Shown here: positions 61,286-64,000 of the stretch, one piece after another
Numbering within the stretch: the first letter of the stretch is position 1
How the letters are laid out: every line of letters begins with the position of its first letter
Assembly (NCBI GenBank): GCA_900466875.1
Contig: UBNQ01000031.1
Span: 102,121 to 166,120 of the forward strand
Length of the DNA: 64,000 nucleotides
Origin: Hyphomicrobiales bacterium
GTDB taxonomy: Bacteria; Pseudomonadota; Alphaproteobacteria; Rhizobiales; Rhizobiaceae
Reading direction: 5' to 3'
The notes under the pieces: model-generated
What the model was told of the DNA's origin: nothing
What the model saw: the letters and a program-made list of their open reading frames with translations, nothing else
Database searches by the model: none
Position numbers and translations under genes: made by a program

Positions 61286-61398
61286 CCTCATCCCTGTGCT
61301 TGTCACAGGGATCCAGCCAGCCCAAGTCCTTGGGCTGAAAAGAGTTTATCGCGTCGCAGACGCGACGCTGCTGGATTCCTGTGACAACAGGAATGAGG
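61286..61398. repeat. Palindromic intergenic repeat (RIME-like), copy 2
   Basis: Begins CCTCATCCCTGTGCTTGTCA as in the copy at 44593, shares GATCCAGCCAGCCCAAGTCC, and ends with CAGGAATGAGG. It lacks three bases in the right arm (GACAACAGG instead of GACAAGCACAGG), and its inner hairpin is different. It lies between thiolase and the multifunctional enzyme. Confidence 0.85.
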
Positions 61399-61452
61399 GT
61401 TGAGGAAGCGGCATCCGACACATCGAGATTTCAGGGAAGAGGAAATCCCACC

Positions 61453-63669
61453 ATGAGCACCTACACCAATTTCACCATCGAAACCGACGCGGACGGCATC
61501 GCCCTCATCACCTGGGACATGCCGGGCAAGAGCATGAACGTCTTCACCGTCGAGGTGATGGACGAACTCGAAGCCATCCTCAAACAGACCACCGAAGACG
61601 CCGCCATCAAGGGTGTCGTTTTCACCTCCGGCAAATCCACCTTTTCCGGCGGCGCCGATCTCACCATGATCCGCGGCATGTTCTCCATGCTTCAGGACGA
61701 GCGCGCCAGAGACCCGCAGGCCGCCGCCCAAAAACTCTTCGATGTCGCCGGCCGCATGACCTGGCTGTTCCGCGCCATCGAAACCAGCGGCAAGCCCTGG
61801 GTCTCCGCCATCAACGGCACCTGCATGGGCGGCGCGTTCGAACTGTCGCTCGCCTGCCACGGCCGCGTCGTCTCCAATTCGAAATCGGTCAAGCTGGCGC
61901 TCCCCGAAGTCAAGGTCGGCATTTTCCCCGGCGCCGGCGGGACCCAGCGCGTCTCGCGTTTGACCGACGCCCAGTCCGCCCTGCAGATGATGACCACCGG
62001 CCAGTCTCTCGCGCCTGCGCGCGCAAAAGCCATGGGGCTCGTGCATCAGGTGGTCGAACCCGATCAGCTGATCACCGCCGCAAAACAGATGATCAGGGAC
62101 GGCCTCAAGCCCGTCGCCCCCTGGGACGAAAAAGGCTTCAGGGCCCCCGGCGGCGGCGTCTGGACACCCCAGGCCGCCCAGCTTTTCCCGGCAGCCCCCG
62201 CCATCCTGCGCCGCGAAACCGCCGGCAATTATCCGGGTGCGCTCGCGATCCTCAAATGCGTCTACGAAGGCCTGCAGCTGCCCTTCGATACGGCCCTGAA
62301 GGTCGAGCAGCGCTATTTCACCCAAATCCTGCAGACGACGGAAGCCTTCTCGATGATCCGCTCGCTGTTCATCTCCATGCAGGAACTCGGCAAAGGCGCC
62401 CGCCGCCCGGCCGGTGTCGAAAAGAGCGAGTTCAAGAAGATCGGCGTCGTCGGCGCCGGCTTCATGGGCGCCTCGATCGCCTATGTCACGGCAGCAAGCG
62501 GCATCCCCGTCGTCCTCATCGACCAGACCCAGGAAGCCGCGAATAAGGGCAAATCCGTTTCCGAAAAACTGGTGGCCGATAGCATCGCCAAGGGCCGCCT
62601 GACCAAGGAAGACGGCGAAAAGCTGCTTTCGCTCGTCACCCCCACATCGGATTACGCGACCCTTGCCGATGCCGACCTCGTCATCGAAGCCGTCTTCGAG
62701 GACCGCAAGGTGAAAAAGGCTGTCATCGAACAGATCGAGGCCGTCATCCCGGCAACCACCATCTTCGCCTCCAACACCTCCACCCTGCCGATCACCGGTC
62801 TCGCCGAAAATTCCAAACGCCCGGACCAGTTCGTCGGCGTGCATTTCTTCTCGCCGGTCGAAAAGATGATGCTCACCGAAGTCATTCTGGGTGAAAAGAC
62901 CGGCGACAAGGCGCTGGCTGTCGCGCTCGATTTCGTCGCGAAAATCAAGAAGACCCCGATCGTCGTCAACGATACCCGCGGCTTTTTCGTCAACCGCTGC
63001 GTCTTCCGTTATATCAACGAGGCCTATGACATGCTCACTGAGGGCGTCCCGGCCGCGATGATCGAAAATGCCGCCAAGATGGCCGGCATGCCCGTCGGCC
63101 CGCTGTCGCTCAATGACGAAGTCGCCGTCGATCTTTCCCAGAAGATCATGAAGGCCTCCATCGCCGATCTGGGCCCCAACTCCGTCAAGCCGGAACACAT
63201 GGCCCTCATCGACAAGATGGTGGACGTGCTCGACCGCCGCGGCCGCAAGAACGGCCAGGGCTTTTACGATTACCGGGCCAAACCGGCAAAAAAATCCCTC
63301 TGGCCCGGCCTGAAAGACCTTTATCAGCAGAAGCCAGCTTCCGAAATCGACGTCGAAACCCTCAAGCAGCGTTTTCTCGTCACTATCGCTCTGGAGGCGG
63401 CCCGCACCGTGGAAGAAGGCATCGTCACCGACCCCCGCGAAGCCGACGTCGGCTCCATCCTCGGCTTCGGCTTCGCCCCCTACACCGGCGGCACCCTGAG
63501 CTATATCGACGGCATGGGCGTGAAGAATTTCGTCGCACTGGCGGAAAAGCTTGCCGCGAAATACGGCAACCATTTCGCGCCGACCCCGCTGTTGAAGGAG
63601 ATGGCAGCGAAGGGCGAGACGTTTTACGGCCGGTTTGATCCGTACGGGGAGGGCAGGGCGGCGGCGTAG
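61453..63669 (+). CDS. fadB: Multifunctional FadB/FadJ-type enzyme (hydratase/3-hydroxyacyl-CoA dehydrogenase)
   Basis: A 738-residue two-module enzyme. Residues ~1-200 form an enoyl-CoA hydratase/isomerase domain (FSGGADLTMIRGM, GTCMGGAFELSLACHGRVVS, LPEVKVGIFPGAGGTQRVSR). The C-terminal module is 3-hydroxyacyl-CoA dehydrogenase with GVVGAGFMGASIAYVTAASG, SNTSTLPIT, HFFSPVEKM and NDTRGFFVNRCVF. It performs steps two and three of beta-oxidation. It completes the fadE-fadA-fadB operon. Confidence 0.95.
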   Translation: MSTYTNFTIETDADGIALITWDMPGKSMNVFTVEVMDELEAILKQTTEDAAIKGVVFTSGKSTFSGGADLTMIRGMFSMLQDERARDPQAAAQKLFDVAGRMTWLFRAIETSGKPWVSAINGTCMGGAFELSLACHGRVVSNSKSVKLALPEVKVGIFPGAGGTQRVSRLTDAQSALQMMTTGQSLAPARAKAMGLVHQVVEPDQLITAAKQMIRDGLKPVAPWDEKGFRAPGGGVWTPQAAQLFPAAPAILRRETAGNYPGALAILKCVYEGLQLPFDTALKVEQRYFTQILQTTEAFSMIRSLFISMQELGKGARRPAGVEKSEFKKIGVVGAGFMGASIAYVTAASGIPVVLIDQTQEAANKGKSVSEKLVADSIAKGRLTKEDGEKLLSLVTPTSDYATLADADLVIEAVFEDRKVKKAVIEQIEAVIPATTIFASNTSTLPITGLAENSKRPDQFVGVHFFSPVEKMMLTEVILGEKTGDKALAVALDFVAKIKKTPIVVNDTRGFFVNRCVFRYINEAYDMLTEGVPAAMIENAAKMAGMPVGPLSLNDEVAVDLSQKIMKASIADLGPNSVKPEHMALIDKMVDVLDRRGRKNGQGFYDYRAKPAKKSLWPGLKDLYQQKPASEIDVETLKQRFLVTIALEAARTVEEGIVTDPREADVGSILGFGFAPYTGGTLSYIDGMGVKNFVALAEKLAAKYGNHFAPTPLLKEMAAKGETFYGRFDPYGEGRAAA

Positions 63670-63690
63670 CTCTCTTTCGCTCGGGAAGTG

Positions 63691-63775
63691 CGCCTCACCC
63701 ACAGCGCAGCTTGCTGCGCTGCACCTCTCGACGCTGGAGAGTTGTGGAGAAGGTGCCGGCAGGCGGATGAGGGGC
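63691..63775. repeat. RIME-like intergenic repeat near the window end
   Basis: Hairpin GCGCAGC/GCTGCGC near 63704-63720, followed by GGAGAAGGTGCCGGCAGGCG and GATGAGGGG, a typical rhizobial mosaic-element end. The remaining sequence to 64000 shows no gene I can support. Confidence 0.65.
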
Positions 63776-64000
63776 AGCTCGCGGAAGAGCTTTTCCATCC
63801 TCCGACGCATCCACGGGGACGAAATCGCCCCCTGTCTCAACAAAATCAATTCCTTACACATTCGTTCATCCCCACTCTCCAAACCTGTGCCTACAATCTC
63901 CCCGTTCCGTCACGGATACACCGGCAGTCGTGCCGGCGAGGCGGGGCCGGTTCTGGCGGTGGAGAGAGGACGTAAATCTTCATCACCGGGGTCCGTGTGA

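Noticed and set aside
61303..63882. An 859-codon minus-strand open frame opposite fadB
   Set aside because: Shadow of the codon bias of the fadB-type gene, which has complete hydratase and dehydrogenase motifs. The frame also runs through a palindromic repeat.

Overview
The window is a Rhizobiaceae chromosome (Agrobacterium/Rhizobium type) carrying the right-hand ~30 kb of a temperate phage, followed by ~34 kb of ordinary chromosomal genes. The host assignment is inferred from a PodJ-like polarity factor next to a fadE-fadA-fadB operon, RIME-like intergenic palindromes, high GC with a C/G third-position bias, and many typical alphaproteobacterial families (YitT pair, PdeM/Lhr pair, TauE plus its TIGR02186 partner).

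Prophage, 1 to about 30237. It enters mid-gene in the portal protein, so terminase and early/immunity genes lie to the left of the window. The head module is lambda-like (portal, gpW-like, ClpP-type protease with a nested scaffold start, gpD, gpE, gpFII-like). The tail is P2-like and contractile (V, gp25/W, J, I, a DUF4815 protein, fibre, DUF4376, sheath, tube, frameshifted tail chaperone, tape measure, U, X, D). A GYF_2 membrane protein gene (moron) lies antisense inside the tail operon. Lysis genes follow: a membrane-anchored GH24 endolysin with a holin-like N terminus and overlapping spanin candidates. Next come a 48-residue ORF, a large SGNH/GDSL hydrolase, and an accessory region (24-29 kb) of tiny genes, hairpins and a repeated 11-mer, with a ribbon-helix-helix regulator and a LigD-type ATP-dependent DNA ligase. 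A tyrosine integrase on the minus strand ends the element. Beside it lies the 3' part of a tRNA-Gly(CCC) gene, which marks attR. The complete tRNA gene should be at the left end, outside the window.

Chromosome, 30.3-41.9 kb: KTSC protein, secreted GH5 glucanase convergent with a membrane GT2 glycosyltransferase, periplasmic solute-binding protein, S24 LexA-like regulator, orphan NarL-type response regulator, DUF952-pyrD pair, CAP lipoprotein, TPR-methyltransferase, tandem YitT paralogues. 42-53 kb: Lhr-type helicase and PdeM phosphoesterase (DNA-damage pair, split by a palindromic repeat), universal stress protein, alpha/beta hydrolase, an ECF sigma/anti-sigma operon divergent from a secreted DUF4394 protein with matching promoter boxes on both strands, ClC channel, TauE/SafE exporter. 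53.6-63.7 kb: podJ on the minus strand, then a beta-oxidation operon (acyl-CoA dehydrogenase, thiolase, multifunctional FadB-type enzyme) behind a promoter whose spacer is a palindrome. The window ends in another RIME-like repeat.

All family calls come from reading translated sequence and motifs by eye; no searches were run.
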